A DNA stretch of 11,743 bases from CAZOBJ01 sp964577825. Its GTDB lineage: Bacteria; Planctomycetota; SZUA-567; JAFGNG01. The notes below the pieces were generated by a model. It made no database searches, was not told the DNA's origin, and saw only the letters and a list, made by a program, of their open reading frames with translations. The translations under genes and the position numbers were made by a program. This document shows, one piece after another, positions 1-7,500 of this stretch (its first letter is position 1; the number at the start of each line of letters is the position of its first letter). The DNA is taken from the NCBI GenBank assembly GCA_964577825.1, contig CAZOBJ010000098.1, forward strand, positions 1 through 11,743. The letters are read 5' to 3'.

Positions 1-38
1 CGGTCTTCGCACCAAGGGTTGGAGGCATTGCTTGACAT
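1..38 (-). CDS. Possible start of a further gene, leaving the window
   Basis: An ATG at 38 on the minus strand opens a frame (MSSNASNPWCEDR) that stays open to the window edge. It is preceded by AAGGA seven bases upstream, a good ribosome binding site, and lies 33 bases after the stop of the preceding small ORF, as expected for the next gene of an operon. Only about 12 residues are visible, so no function can be given. A chance ORF is possible. Confidence 0.35.
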   Translation of the reverse strand, partial: MSSNASNPWCED

Positions 39-71
39 GACAGGGTCCTTGGGGAGGCGGTTCAGGACTCC

Positions 72-266
72 CTATCCGAATCGAAGTCGCAGGTGCACGG
101 CGAAGGCGGGCGCATCGAGGGCCACGGTTTCGGCGCCCGAGTCGTAACGGCCGCGGCTCTCCCAGCGGGCCGCGTTGCCCGTGTACATGAGGACCATGTG
201 CAGCGCGACCTCGCGGTCGCCGCTCGTCCACAAGACCAGCAGCTTGGTGGGCTCGTCCGGGGGCAT
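72..266 (-). pseudogene. Short ORF with a DsrE-family-like N-terminus and unrelated tail
   Basis: This 64-residue ORF has a convincing start: ATG at 266 with AGGAGA four bases upstream. Residues 8-32 (KLLVLWTSGDREVAL, then MVLMYTGNAA) closely resemble the opening strand and helix of DsrE/DsrF-like small sulfur-relay or sulfurtransferase-type proteins. Such proteins normally run to about 110-120 residues, with a WGPS-type second strand and often a conserved cysteine. Here the resemblance stops near residue 35, and the rest (ending AFAVHLRLRFG) matches nothing I know. I checked the minus strand down to the window edge and found no continuation of a DsrE fold in another frame, so a single frameshift does not explain it. 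It is probably a truncated or chimeric remnant, or a small ORF that still makes a short protein. It has no obvious link to the sugar enzymes upstream. Confidence 0.5.
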
Positions 267-448
267 GAGGTCTCCTGTGTGGATCTATCTTGTGGGGCAG
301 GTCCACGCGCGCACCATGCGCGCGCTGCCAGGAGTCAATACCAGGGCCGGCAAGGCGTCAAGGGTTTTCGGAAAGGGGAGCGGCTCCGTGAGCCGCACAC
401 GGGGCGGGAATGTCCGCGACGCGGCGGGCCGTGGTCGTGCGCGAGAGG
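267..448 (-). other. Intergenic region with two hairpins
   Basis: No gene is seen here. Reading the minus strand after the stop of the 133-residue protein, there is a hairpin at 396-380 (listed separately), and a second at 324-306 with a perfect 7-bp alternating GC stem and a 5-base loop. The ribosome binding site of the DsrE-like ORF (AGGAGA) follows. A TTGACG lies just after the first hairpin at about 357-352, but I see no convincing -10 box 16-18 bases downstream, so I do not call a promoter. Confidence 0.4.
380..396 (-). terminator. Terminator-like hairpin after the 133-residue protein
   Basis: On the minus strand GCGGCTC pairs perfectly with GAGCCGC across a 3-base loop, followed by TCCCCTTTCC, which is pyrimidine-rich but not a clean T tract. 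It lies 53 bases past the stop codon at 449. The position and stem fit a terminator in a high-GC genome; the weak T run keeps confidence low. Confidence 0.4.
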
Positions 449-850
449 CTAGCTCCAGTACACGCGGATGCGCACCGCGCGGGACGGACGATGCACAACG
501 ACCTCGGCGAACTGCGCGCCGCGTGCGGGCCGGATGCGGTAGGTCTCTGTGCCGTCCTCGATCCGGGGCGTGCGCCCGCGCGTGCCCGGCGACCGGGCGA
601 GCCAGGCGTTGATGTCGAGCAGGGGCGCGTTGAAGGTGACGACGAACTCGCGCGCGAACATGCCGCCCGCGCGGCGCACCGTGAGATTCGCGGCTGAGGC
701 CGGCAGCTGTGCGAGGCGCGCCCATTCGCGCGCCACAGCCACCCCTTGGCGGTCTCGGTGGCGCAGCCACGCGGTCGCACCCGCCACGAGGAGCGCAGCC
801 CCGAGCCCAGCGGCCAGGATCGCGAGCACCAGCCGGCGATTGTCTCGCAT
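449..850 (-). CDS. Small membrane-anchored protein of unknown function
   Basis: This 133-residue protein starts at ATG 850, preceded by AAGGAG seven bases upstream. The open frame extends further upstream, but that site makes 850 the likely start. Residues 7-29 form one hydrophobic segment (LVLAILAAGLGAALLVAG) after a basic N-terminus (MRDNRR), so it is probably an N-terminal anchor or uncleaved signal with the rest outside the cytoplasm. The remaining ~100 residues look like a small compact alpha/beta domain rich in beta strands (REFVVTFNAP, TYRIRPA, FAEVVVHRP), ending AVRIRVYWS. The domain has no cysteine or obvious catalytic motif. I do not recognise a named family. It lies 89 bases after the stop of the neighbouring 189-residue membrane protein, so the two may be co-transcribed. 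Base composition is high GC like the host genes (47/60 in 661-720). It is very likely a real gene; its function is unknown. Confidence 0.75.
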   Translation of the reverse strand: MRDNRRLVLAILAAGLGAALLVAGATAWLRHRDRQGVAVAREWARLAQLPASAANLTVRRAGGMFAREFVVTFNAPLLDINAWLARSPGTRGRTPRIEDGTETYRIRPARGAQFAEVVVHRPSRAVRIRVYWS

Positions 851-939
851 CCGAGTGCTCCTTGTGTGTGCGTCGTGCCTTGGGGTAGGAGCGGGCGCTG
901 GCCGAGGGTGCAGACGCTGATCCGCTGATCTCGCTGCCT

Positions 940-1509
940 TCACACCTTGGCGCTCATGTAGTAGATCATCTTGTCTCTCGGCCGCAGAAAGGCAAGCACT
1001 ACGGCTCTTGGACGGGTGCCCCTGCAATGGATGCTCACCGGGTAGACATACATCTCGTCCGACCGGAGTTCCTCTTCGCGCGGGAACCAGGAGATGGCGT
1101 TCCTGTGAGAAAAGGCGATAGCGAAGTCGATCGCATCTCTCAGCACACCGTCCACCTGGTCGCATCGGAACCATCCGGACTCAAACATCTCCTCAGTCAG
1201 GCCCCCAGTCAAGTCGGCCGGGTCAAGGCGTGAGACCCTGACTGCGTATGCGTCAAGGTGGTCGCCCGTGAGCGAGCGAGCGGACTGGTAGCTGTGCACC
1301 ACGTCCTTGATTTGCCGATGGCCCAGCGCACACGAGGTGAGGACGAAGGCTACGTCCTCCTTGTCGGCAGAATCGACCCTCGCAACGTTGCGCATGCCGA
1401 CGCAGTATAGGACAAAGCCGCCGAGGGCGACGGCGGCGAAGAGACACGCGAGTCCCCATGCAACGAGAAACCACTGCAGTATGCGCCACACAGACTTCAC
1501 CGGTGTCAC
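940..1509 (-). CDS. Membrane-anchored hypothetical protein, lower GC than neighbours
   Basis: This is up to 189 residues long. A strong hydrophobic segment at about residues 10-38 (WFLVAWGLACLFAAVALGGF) is followed by a ~150-residue domain with cysteines at 60, 116 and 162, acidic and aromatic patches, and a C-terminus MIYYMSAKV. One N-terminal membrane anchor with an extracytoplasmic domain is the simplest reading. I do not recognise the family. The start is uncertain: GTG at 1509 has no ribosome binding site near it, GTG at 1491 follows a weak GGTGA, and a good AGGAGG at 1551-1546 has no start codon within 12 bases. A promoter-like pair lies at 1589-1561. GC is about 55% (33/60 in 1081-1140), below the GH36-like gene upstream and the 133-residue gene downstream, which suggests a separate origin. 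The absence of stops over 189 codons at this composition and the coherent membrane segment favour a real gene. Confidence 0.7.
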   Translation of the reverse strand: MTPVKSVWRILQWFLVAWGLACLFAAVALGGFVLYCVGMRNVARVDSADKEDVAFVLTSCALGHRQIKDVVHSYQSARSLTGDHLDAYAVRVSRLDPADLTGGLTEEMFESGWFRCDQVDGVLRDAIDFAIAFSHRNAISWFPREEELRSDEMYVYPVSIHCRGTRPRAVVLAFLRPRDKMIYYMSAKV

Positions 1510-1690
1510 GGGCTGCTTTTGGAGGCCGCCTCTCGTTCGTCGAGCCCTCCTGTGACTTGAACTCTACTCCCGGGTAGAGGTCGGGTCAAACGCTTCTTGA
1601 AGGACATTGATGCAAGGCGGCTTGCCGTGCGGGGCTGACAGAGAGCCCGGCGTGCGGGCCGCGTAGGGGCTCCTTCCTTCGCCCCCGCTC
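1510..1690 (-). other. Intergenic region with inverted repeats and a promoter candidate
   Basis: No gene is seen. After the stop of the GH36-like protein, the minus strand carries weak inverted repeats: GAGCCC/GGGCTC at 1672-1667 and 1648-1643 around an 18-base loop, and GCAAG/CTTGC at 1625-1612. Neither has a T tract, so termination here is only possible. The promoter candidate for the 189-residue gene and its dyad follow at 1589-1561. Confidence 0.35.
1561..1589 (-). promoter_or_regulatory. Sigma70-type promoter candidate with a dyad in the spacer
   Basis: On the minus strand TTGACC (1589-1584) matches five of six bases of the -35 consensus. Exactly 17 bases further on is TAGAGT (1566-1561), four of six for the -10. 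A perfect 6-bp inverted repeat, CTCTAC and GTAGAG with 6 bases between (1579-1562), covers part of the spacer and most of the -10, where a repressor could bind. Transcription would start near 1554, about 45 bases before the GTG at 1509. Single matches of this kind also arise by chance. Confidence 0.35.
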
Positions 1691-4417
1691 TCACCCCACG
1701 AGCAGCACGCATGCGCGCGGGCGGTGATGGAAGTCCGTGGGGAGCTGTGCACGTGCGCCGCTCGCAGCGGCGGGTGCGGCCGCATGCCCGGTGTCGTGTG
1801 CATGCTCGGCGGCGGCCGCGTCCGCAAGCACGCACGTGCGCTTGAGCCAGGCGTGGAGCACGGTCGCCGGGTGCGGCAGGGTCGCCTCCACCGCGTACCG
1901 GCCCGGAAGAAGCGGCGCAGTGCTGCGGAACCGGCTGAACGCGCGCACGGCCGCCGTGCGCACCGGGTGGCGCGCGCAGCGGATGAGCTTGTGCCGCGCG
2001 TTCGAGGCCGCGTCCAGGTCCACGGGCCGCCCGTCGCGCGTGGCAGCGCACGTGGGCCGGCCGACCACGAGGTCCGCGAGGATTGCGTGCTGGGCAGCAA
2101 GCCGCGACTCGGCCCGGCGCTGCGCGTTCTCGCGCCGGCCGCGGCCCACGGTGGCCTTGTGAAGCGTCTCTTCGTAGAGGGTGCGGTAGCGGCGGCGGAG
2201 CCGGTCGGTTGTGAGGATTGTTTCCTCGTCGAAGTCGGTCTCGGCCAGCACGACAAGCTGCGCGCGTTCGTTCTCCTCCAGGCCGAGGTCGAAGGCGAGG
2301 CGCACCCGGCGCGTGCGCTTGCCGGTCGTGCGCACGCGCAGGTTGGCCACCCGCAGCGCGTCCGCGGGCAGCACGTGCGCGGCGCGTACGGTCGCGGGCG
2401 GACCCCGGCGTGCGCGGCGCGCGGGCCGGGTCTCGAACACGACAAGCGATCCGCCGGGCACGGTCGCGCGCACGCGATCGCCCCAGCGAAGCCCGTCGCC
2501 GATGCGCGCGCGCCAGGGATACACCGCGTCGAGCGTGACGGGCGGGCCGTGCTTGCGCAAGCGCGCGGCCTCGTCCAGGCGCAGGGTCACGGTCGCGTCT
2601 CGCCACGGGCAGGGGTTGTACAGACCCAGGAGCCCGCGGTTCGTGTCGAGCATGTGCACGAGACCGTAGACCTGTCGCTTCTTCGGATCGCCCAGGACAT
2701 AGACCGCGTCCGCGAGTTGGACGCGCTCGCGGTCGCGCGCCCAGGCCATGACCTGGGCGTACACGCGCCGCTCGTCGTGGGTGAGGTCCGGGATGCGGTA
2801 GTAGATCTCGTCGATGGGACTGCCGCGCAGGTAGTGGAGGATCAGGTCGTCGGCGAACTCGCGCAGGGGCTTCTCGCCCGGCTCGGGGGTGAGGCCCTGG
2901 TACCGGGTCCGCCAGCGCGCGACCGCCTCCTCGCCGTCGCGGCACGGGTCGGGCCTGGGGATCGGGCCCCAGCCGTGCGGCGGGTTCACCGCGTACCACA
3001 GTCCGTTCATGGGGTACACGGTGGTCTTGCGCAGCCAGTCGCGCAGGCTGCCGTCCACGAGCTCGTGGCTGAGCTTCGTGCCCTCGCCCGCATAGGTCCA
3101 CAGGGCGTCGACCCACCACAGCCACCAGGGCGAGAGCTCGACCTCCAGGTCCTCGAGCACGATCGTGGGCTTGGCGCGCCGCAGCGCGCGGGCCAGGTCG
3201 ATGAACGCGTCGGTGATCGCCTCGCGACCGTACCGGGCGCCGCGGATGTGGCCGCGGTGCCCGGCGTGCGGGCATTCCCAGGCCGTGGTCCACCACAGCC
3301 AGTCGAAGCTGAAGAATTGCGCGTCGTACCGTTCGATGAGCTTGACGAGGTTCGCGCGCATCTTCTCCTGCACGCGGCGGTCGGCCATGCAGTAGTAGTC
3401 CGGGCTGATCATGTCGAATCGCTCGCGCGAGTACGCGTGGTCCGCGCTGTGCCGTCCGCCGCCGGTGTTCAGGTGAAACCCGAGCCCCCCACCCAAGAGG
3501 CGCGCCGCCTTGCGCCGCAGCGCGTCGAGGGTGAGCGGCCCCTCCAGCTTGCCGCGCGACAGGTCGCGGGCGAACTGCTTGTCCCGGGGCTGGAGGTCCA
3601 TGAGCCCCCGCTCCCGAAACACGTTCTGGTCGCCGTGCAGGTAGATGCCGTGGACGGGCAGTCCCCGGTCGCGGAAGGTGCGCCCCACGATCCGAAGCGT
3701 CCGGTCGTCGACCGGCCCGGAGTACTGGCGCTGGCGCGCGGTCGGCCGCTGCGCGCGGTGGCGGTCCACGTACCCCAGGAACCGGTCGCGCACCCGGTCG
3801 TTGACCGCGTTCGAGGCCACGCCCAGGACCGCGCTCTTGGCCTCGACCCGCCCCGCGCGCCCCGGAAAGTGGACGAGCCGCACCTGCTGCGCGCCGCGAG
3901 CCGCACGATTCGTGCCCGCGGGATACTCGAGCCCGAGGAAGAACTCGTCGTCGAGGAAGAGGGGCTGGCCGAACCCGCCGAACCGCGCACGGTGGCCGCC
4001 GCGCAGGTCCAGGGCGTCCACGGCGACCTGGCGCACGAGCCGATCGCCCGCGTGCAGCACGAGCCGCTTGCGCAGCCACCAGGTCCCGGGCCGGGCCTCG
4101 TACCGGATCGTGAGGCGCAGGTCGGTGGCCGGGTGCACGAGGTCCACGACGAGCGCGGCGCCCGCGCGCTTGCGGCGTTCGGCGCGCACGTCGCGGACCG
4201 TGCATGCGGCCGCGGTGACCGGGGCCCCGGCACGGTCCAGGCGCACGACGCACTCCGGGCCCGCGACCGCGAGGCGCGTGCCGGTCAGCCGATTCTCCAC
4301 GGCGCGCGTCACGCACCCCTGGCGGCCGGGCGTCGCGCGCACCGCGCGCACGAGCGCCCCGTTCCCGACCGCGAATCCGGAGTCCGTTGCGCGCACGAAC
4401 GCCTGGTCACCGGGCAT
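1691..4417 (-). CDS. Putative clan GH-D (GH36/GH27-like) glycoside hydrolase
   Basis: The protein has 908 residues and starts at ATG 4417 with AAGGAG seven bases upstream. No signal peptide or membrane segment is seen, so it is predicted cytoplasmic. Layout: an N-terminal beta-sandwich at about 10-220, opening with GFAVGNGALVRAV and ENRLTG and containing FFLGLEYPAG at 159-168, as in alpha-galactosidase-like proteins; a TIM barrel at about 225-590; then a C-terminal beta domain starting near LLGLYNPCPW; and a basic tail. In the barrel, D372 in FFSFDWLWW stands where the GH-D nucleophile strand would be, and the segment 421-445 with LEDLEVE, D437 (WVDALW) and YAGEG resembles the acid/base region. 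The textbook KxDxN-type and Cys-rich SSGGGR-type signatures are absent. The beta-domain and barrel order is known of GH36; the assignment here is inferred from this order and short motifs. Specificity is unknown. It lies 142 bases after the 1191-residue glycosidase, so co-expression is likely. Confidence 0.7.
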   Translation of the reverse strand: MPGDQAFVRATDSGFAVGNGALVRAVRATPGRQGCVTRAVENRLTGTRLAVAGPECVVRLDRAGAPVTAAACTVRDVRAERRKRAGAALVVDLVHPATDLRLTIRYEARPGTWWLRKRLVLHAGDRLVRQVAVDALDLRGGHRARFGGFGQPLFLDDEFFLGLEYPAGTNRAARGAQQVRLVHFPGRAGRVEAKSAVLGVASNAVNDRVRDRFLGYVDRHRAQRPTARQRQYSGPVDDRTLRIVGRTFRDRGLPVHGIYLHGDQNVFRERGLMDLQPRDKQFARDLSRGKLEGPLTLDALRRKAARLLGGGLGFHLNTGGGRHSADHAYSRERFDMISPDYYCMADRRVQEKMRANLVKLIERYDAQFFSFDWLWWTTAWECPHAGHRGHIRGARYGREAITDAFIDLARALRRAKPTIVLEDLEVELSPWWLWWVDALWTYAGEGTKLSHELVDGSLRDWLRKTTVYPMNGLWYAVNPPHGWGPIPRPDPCRDGEEAVARWRTRYQGLTPEPGEKPLREFADDLILHYLRGSPIDEIYYRIPDLTHDERRVYAQVMAWARDRERVQLADAVYVLGDPKKRQVYGLVHMLDTNRGLLGLYNPCPWRDATVTLRLDEAARLRKHGPPVTLDAVYPWRARIGDGLRWGDRVRATVPGGSLVVFETRPARRARRGPPATVRAAHVLPADALRVANLRVRTTGKRTRRVRLAFDLGLEENERAQLVVLAETDFDEETILTTDRLRRRYRTLYEETLHKATVGRGRRENAQRRAESRLAAQHAILADLVVGRPTCAATRDGRPVDLDAASNARHKLIRCARHPVRTAAVRAFSRFRSTAPLLPGRYAVEATLPHPATVLHAWLKRTCVLADAAAAEHAHDTGHAAAPAAASGARAQLPTDFHHRPRACVLLVG

Positions 4418-4481
4418 GGCGCATCTCCTTGCCCACCGAGCGGGCCTCGAGCCGACGTGTGCTTTGGGCCGCGAACGATCG

Positions 4482-4502
4482 GGCGCCCGAAAGGCGGGCG
4501 CC
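4482..4502 (-). terminator. Perfect 8-bp GC hairpin between the two large glycosidases
   Basis: On the minus strand GGCGCCCG pairs with CGGGCGCC across a 5-base loop. It follows the larger stem-loop at 4560-4509 and precedes the GH36-like start by 65 bases. No T tract follows (CGATCG instead), so it may slow or stop transcription or protect a 3' end rather than act as a classical terminator. Confidence 0.35.
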
Positions 4503-4508
4503 TCCCAC

Positions 4509-4560
4509 GGCGTTCCCTCACGCTCGCGAGAGGCCCCGTTTCCGTGTGCGCGTGAACGCC
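4509..4560 (-). other. Imperfect stem-loop directly at the stop codon of the 1191-residue protein
   Basis: On the minus strand the last base of the TAG stop begins GGCGTTCACGC, which pairs with GCGTGAGGGAACGCC at 4523-4509. That gives 11 paired bases with a 4-base bulge on the second arm. A small CTCGCGAG palindrome sits in the loop. This could be a transcript 3' end or stabilising structure together with the hairpin downstream. Confidence 0.35.
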
Positions 4561-7500
4561 TACTCCAGGCTCATCCACGACGGGTCGGACAGGTTGTAGG
4601 CGTCGGGCACGTACTCGGTGGGCTCGGCGCCCTTCTCGAACTGCACCGCGTCGATCCACAACACGGGCAGGTCCTCGGCCGGACCGTCGTAGCGCATGGA
4701 CCCGAGGGTGACGCCGGTGACGTGCAGGTGTACGCTGCCCTTGGGCGTGTGCACCGGGATGTGGTACCGCTCCCACGTGGTGCCCACGTGCACGTGGTGG
4801 CGCTCGCCGTCCACGACTTGCAGGCGGACCTCGTAGTCCTCCCGGTCGGCCTTCATGTAGCAGCTGAACACGTAGTCCGTGTCCCCGTCCAGGCGCACGC
4901 CGTTGTTGGCGCGCGTGGGCTGGCTGTGGAACCAGTTGTATCCGCGCAGCCGCAGGCTGCTCTCGCCCTCGTACTTGACCTCCTTGTCCTGGAGGACCAG
5001 GGCGTCGGGGTTGGGCGTGAGCGTCTCGGGCGTCAGGTACTGGGTCAACGGGCCGGCGCTCCATCGGTCCGGATACCCCGGCAGCGTGGCGTACTCGAAC
5101 CCGGAGTTGGGCATCAGGTTCCGCGAGCGCTCGAGGCCCAGCTCCTCCACGTATACGTCGTCCACCCATGCGGTGCCGCTGTACTTGCCCGTCCCCGCCA
5201 TGATGCGCAGCCGGATCCGCTCCGGCTCGGGCCCCACGTCCAGGTGGCCCGACCGGTGGTGCCACCGGCCCTGGAGGTGCTCGACATGCGTCTGCAGGTT
5301 CAGGCGGTACCCCTCCACGGTTTCGCTCGCTACCGAGAGGTTCGGCCCGCCCCACTTCTTCGGCCCGCTCTCGATGCGGCCGAAGAACCATGCGCCGATC
5401 CGGTAGCGGGTGTTGGGCTTGAGCACGAAGGGCTCGCTGAGGACCCGGTCACCGGCCGCGGACGCGTCCGTCCGCTCGAGGCGCAGGGCGCGCGCGCCGG
5501 AGCGCACGAAGTCGGTGTCGAGCGTCACGGACGGATTCCCTTCGATGCCTGACCACCCGCCCTCCTGCTCGAACCCGGGGTTGGGCACCGGGTTCTGTGC
5601 GCCGGTGCGCGACTCCAGACCGGCGAGCATCTCGTCGCGGTTGGTGACCGCGGCGCGGATGGCGAGCGGCCGGCCCGCCTCCGCCGCGGGCAGGGCCGAG
5701 AGCCTGTAGGCGCGCACGGCGTACGCGTCGAGCCGGTCGATCCATGCGCCGTCCTGCGTCCTCTGGGGCGACACCGAGCCGAAGAGACGCGACACCCGCG
5801 CCTCGGCCGGCAGGCCATCCACGGACACGGTCAGGTCGACCGGGGTCTTGAGCGTATTGGCCACGAGGAGAACGCCCCCGCCCTCCGGGTGCGGCTTCAG
5901 AAGCGCCAGGACCGCGTCCTCGTCGGCGTTCTCCAGGGTGAAGGTCTGCGCCGGCGTGCGGGAGAAGAGCGCGGGCTTGAGCACGTCGATCTCGCCGCGG
6001 ATGTCGGCGATGGCCCCGTGGGTCTGCTCGTGCACGGTCGGCCAGGCGAAGAAATAGAGCCCCGTGATTTCATGGATCAGCGTGAGATACGCGTTTAGCC
6101 GTCGCTCGCGGGGCGTCATCATGCGCCGGGTCTTGGAATGGAACTCGTTGACCATGCCGAACCACACCGGCTTCATGAGCTCGCGGCTGGCGTTGCGGAT
6201 CTCGCGCAGCCGGGCCAGGTACCTGCGGTCCACGCGCTTCTCCACGCCCGTGGGCAGCCAGTAGTGGTGGGGGAAGGCCACGTCGATGATGTCCAGCCAC
6301 ACCGGGTCCTTCTCCAGGATGATGTAGTCGCCGGTGCTCACCGGATGGTAGCCGTCCAGCTCGTGCAGCGCGTCGTGCATGGCCTTGAGCCCGTCGCGCA
6401 CCTCTTCGGTGCGGAAGGGCTCGTCCCAGATGTGGTACGCCAACAGCCCCGGGTGGTCGGCCACGGGCTGAAGGAGCTCGGCCAGGTTCGTGTCCATGAC
6501 CTCACGCATGGCGGCCAGGCGCACCTCGGTGCGGTTGCCGCCGTACTTCCACGTGGCGTGCGCAACGGGCGAGGTGAAGAGCTTCATGCCGTGCTCGTGC
6601 GCCGTGTCCAGGGCCGCGCGCAGGTCCTCCGGCGAACGGGGCCGCCACACGACCGCGCTCGTGGCCCCGATCCCGGACATGAGCTCGTAGTTCTCGGGCG
6701 GGGCCCGGTAGAAGCCGTAGGGGAACACGGGCTCGCCGTCCAGGAGCACGCACCGCCGCCATCGGTCGATCTTGACCGTGGTGCCCGCGGCCTTGGGCGC
6801 GCGCCGGACGACCTCGCAGGGTACCGCCTTGAGCTCCTTGCCGTCGGCAAGCTCGAGTGCCGCGGTCACGGTCCAGGACCCGGGCTCGCCGAGCACGAGG
6901 GGCAGACGGATGCGCCCGGAGGGGAGAACCGGGGAGACCACGACCTCCTCGGCGAGAGCGTCCCCGGTCACGCGCACGCGGCACTGCTCCAGTACGTTCG
7001 CCGATAGCGGAGAATGATAGACCAGGAAGTACGCGTCTTCGTCCGTGTAGTAGGATCGGTCCATGCGCGCGGCAAAGGGCTCCTGCGCACGCTCCCACGA
7101 GATGCGCCGCGTGAACCGCCACGCGCCCAGATCGTCGCGCAGCACGATGCGCGCGCGCGAAGACCGGGGCTGGTATTCCTCGAATTCGATCCAGGCCTTG
7201 GCCGTGGTCTGGTGCTCGGCCGCGAGCCGGACCGGGTTCGGGTCCACCCAGCGCGCGGTCGAGTCGGTCACGTCCGCCGCGCTCATTGCCACCGTGCCCG
7301 GCGCGGCGCCGTGGTTCTTGATCTCGGCGACCACCTCGTACTCGCGTTCGGGCAGGTCGGTCATGTTGCCGATCCGCGCCTCGGCGATGACCGGCGCGAA
7401 CACCGGCGCGGGCTCCAGGCCCGCCAGGCCCGTGAGCACGCCGAACCGGGCGGAATCGTGGTACGAGGCGCTGAGCAACGCCCAGCTGCCGGCCTCCTGG

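Noticed and set aside
306..324. Alternating GCGCGC inverted repeat as an operator or CRISPR-like element
   Set aside because: A single low-complexity GC palindrome is expected by chance in such DNA, and there is no repeated unit.
1724..4555. 943-codon open frame on the plus strand, and a 936-codon frame on the minus strand (4316-1506)
   Set aside because: Both are shadows of the GH36-like gene. At about 75% GC stops are rare in other frames. Their products are low-complexity Arg/Ala/Pro/Gly or Val/His/Arg-rich text without domains, whereas the 908-residue frame has coherent folds and a ribosome binding site.
3645..5552. 635-codon plus-strand frame crossing the gap between the two glycosidases
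   Set aside because: It spans the ends of two good minus-strand genes and the stem-loop region, has no domain and is Arg/Ser/Pro-rich, as expected for a chance frame.
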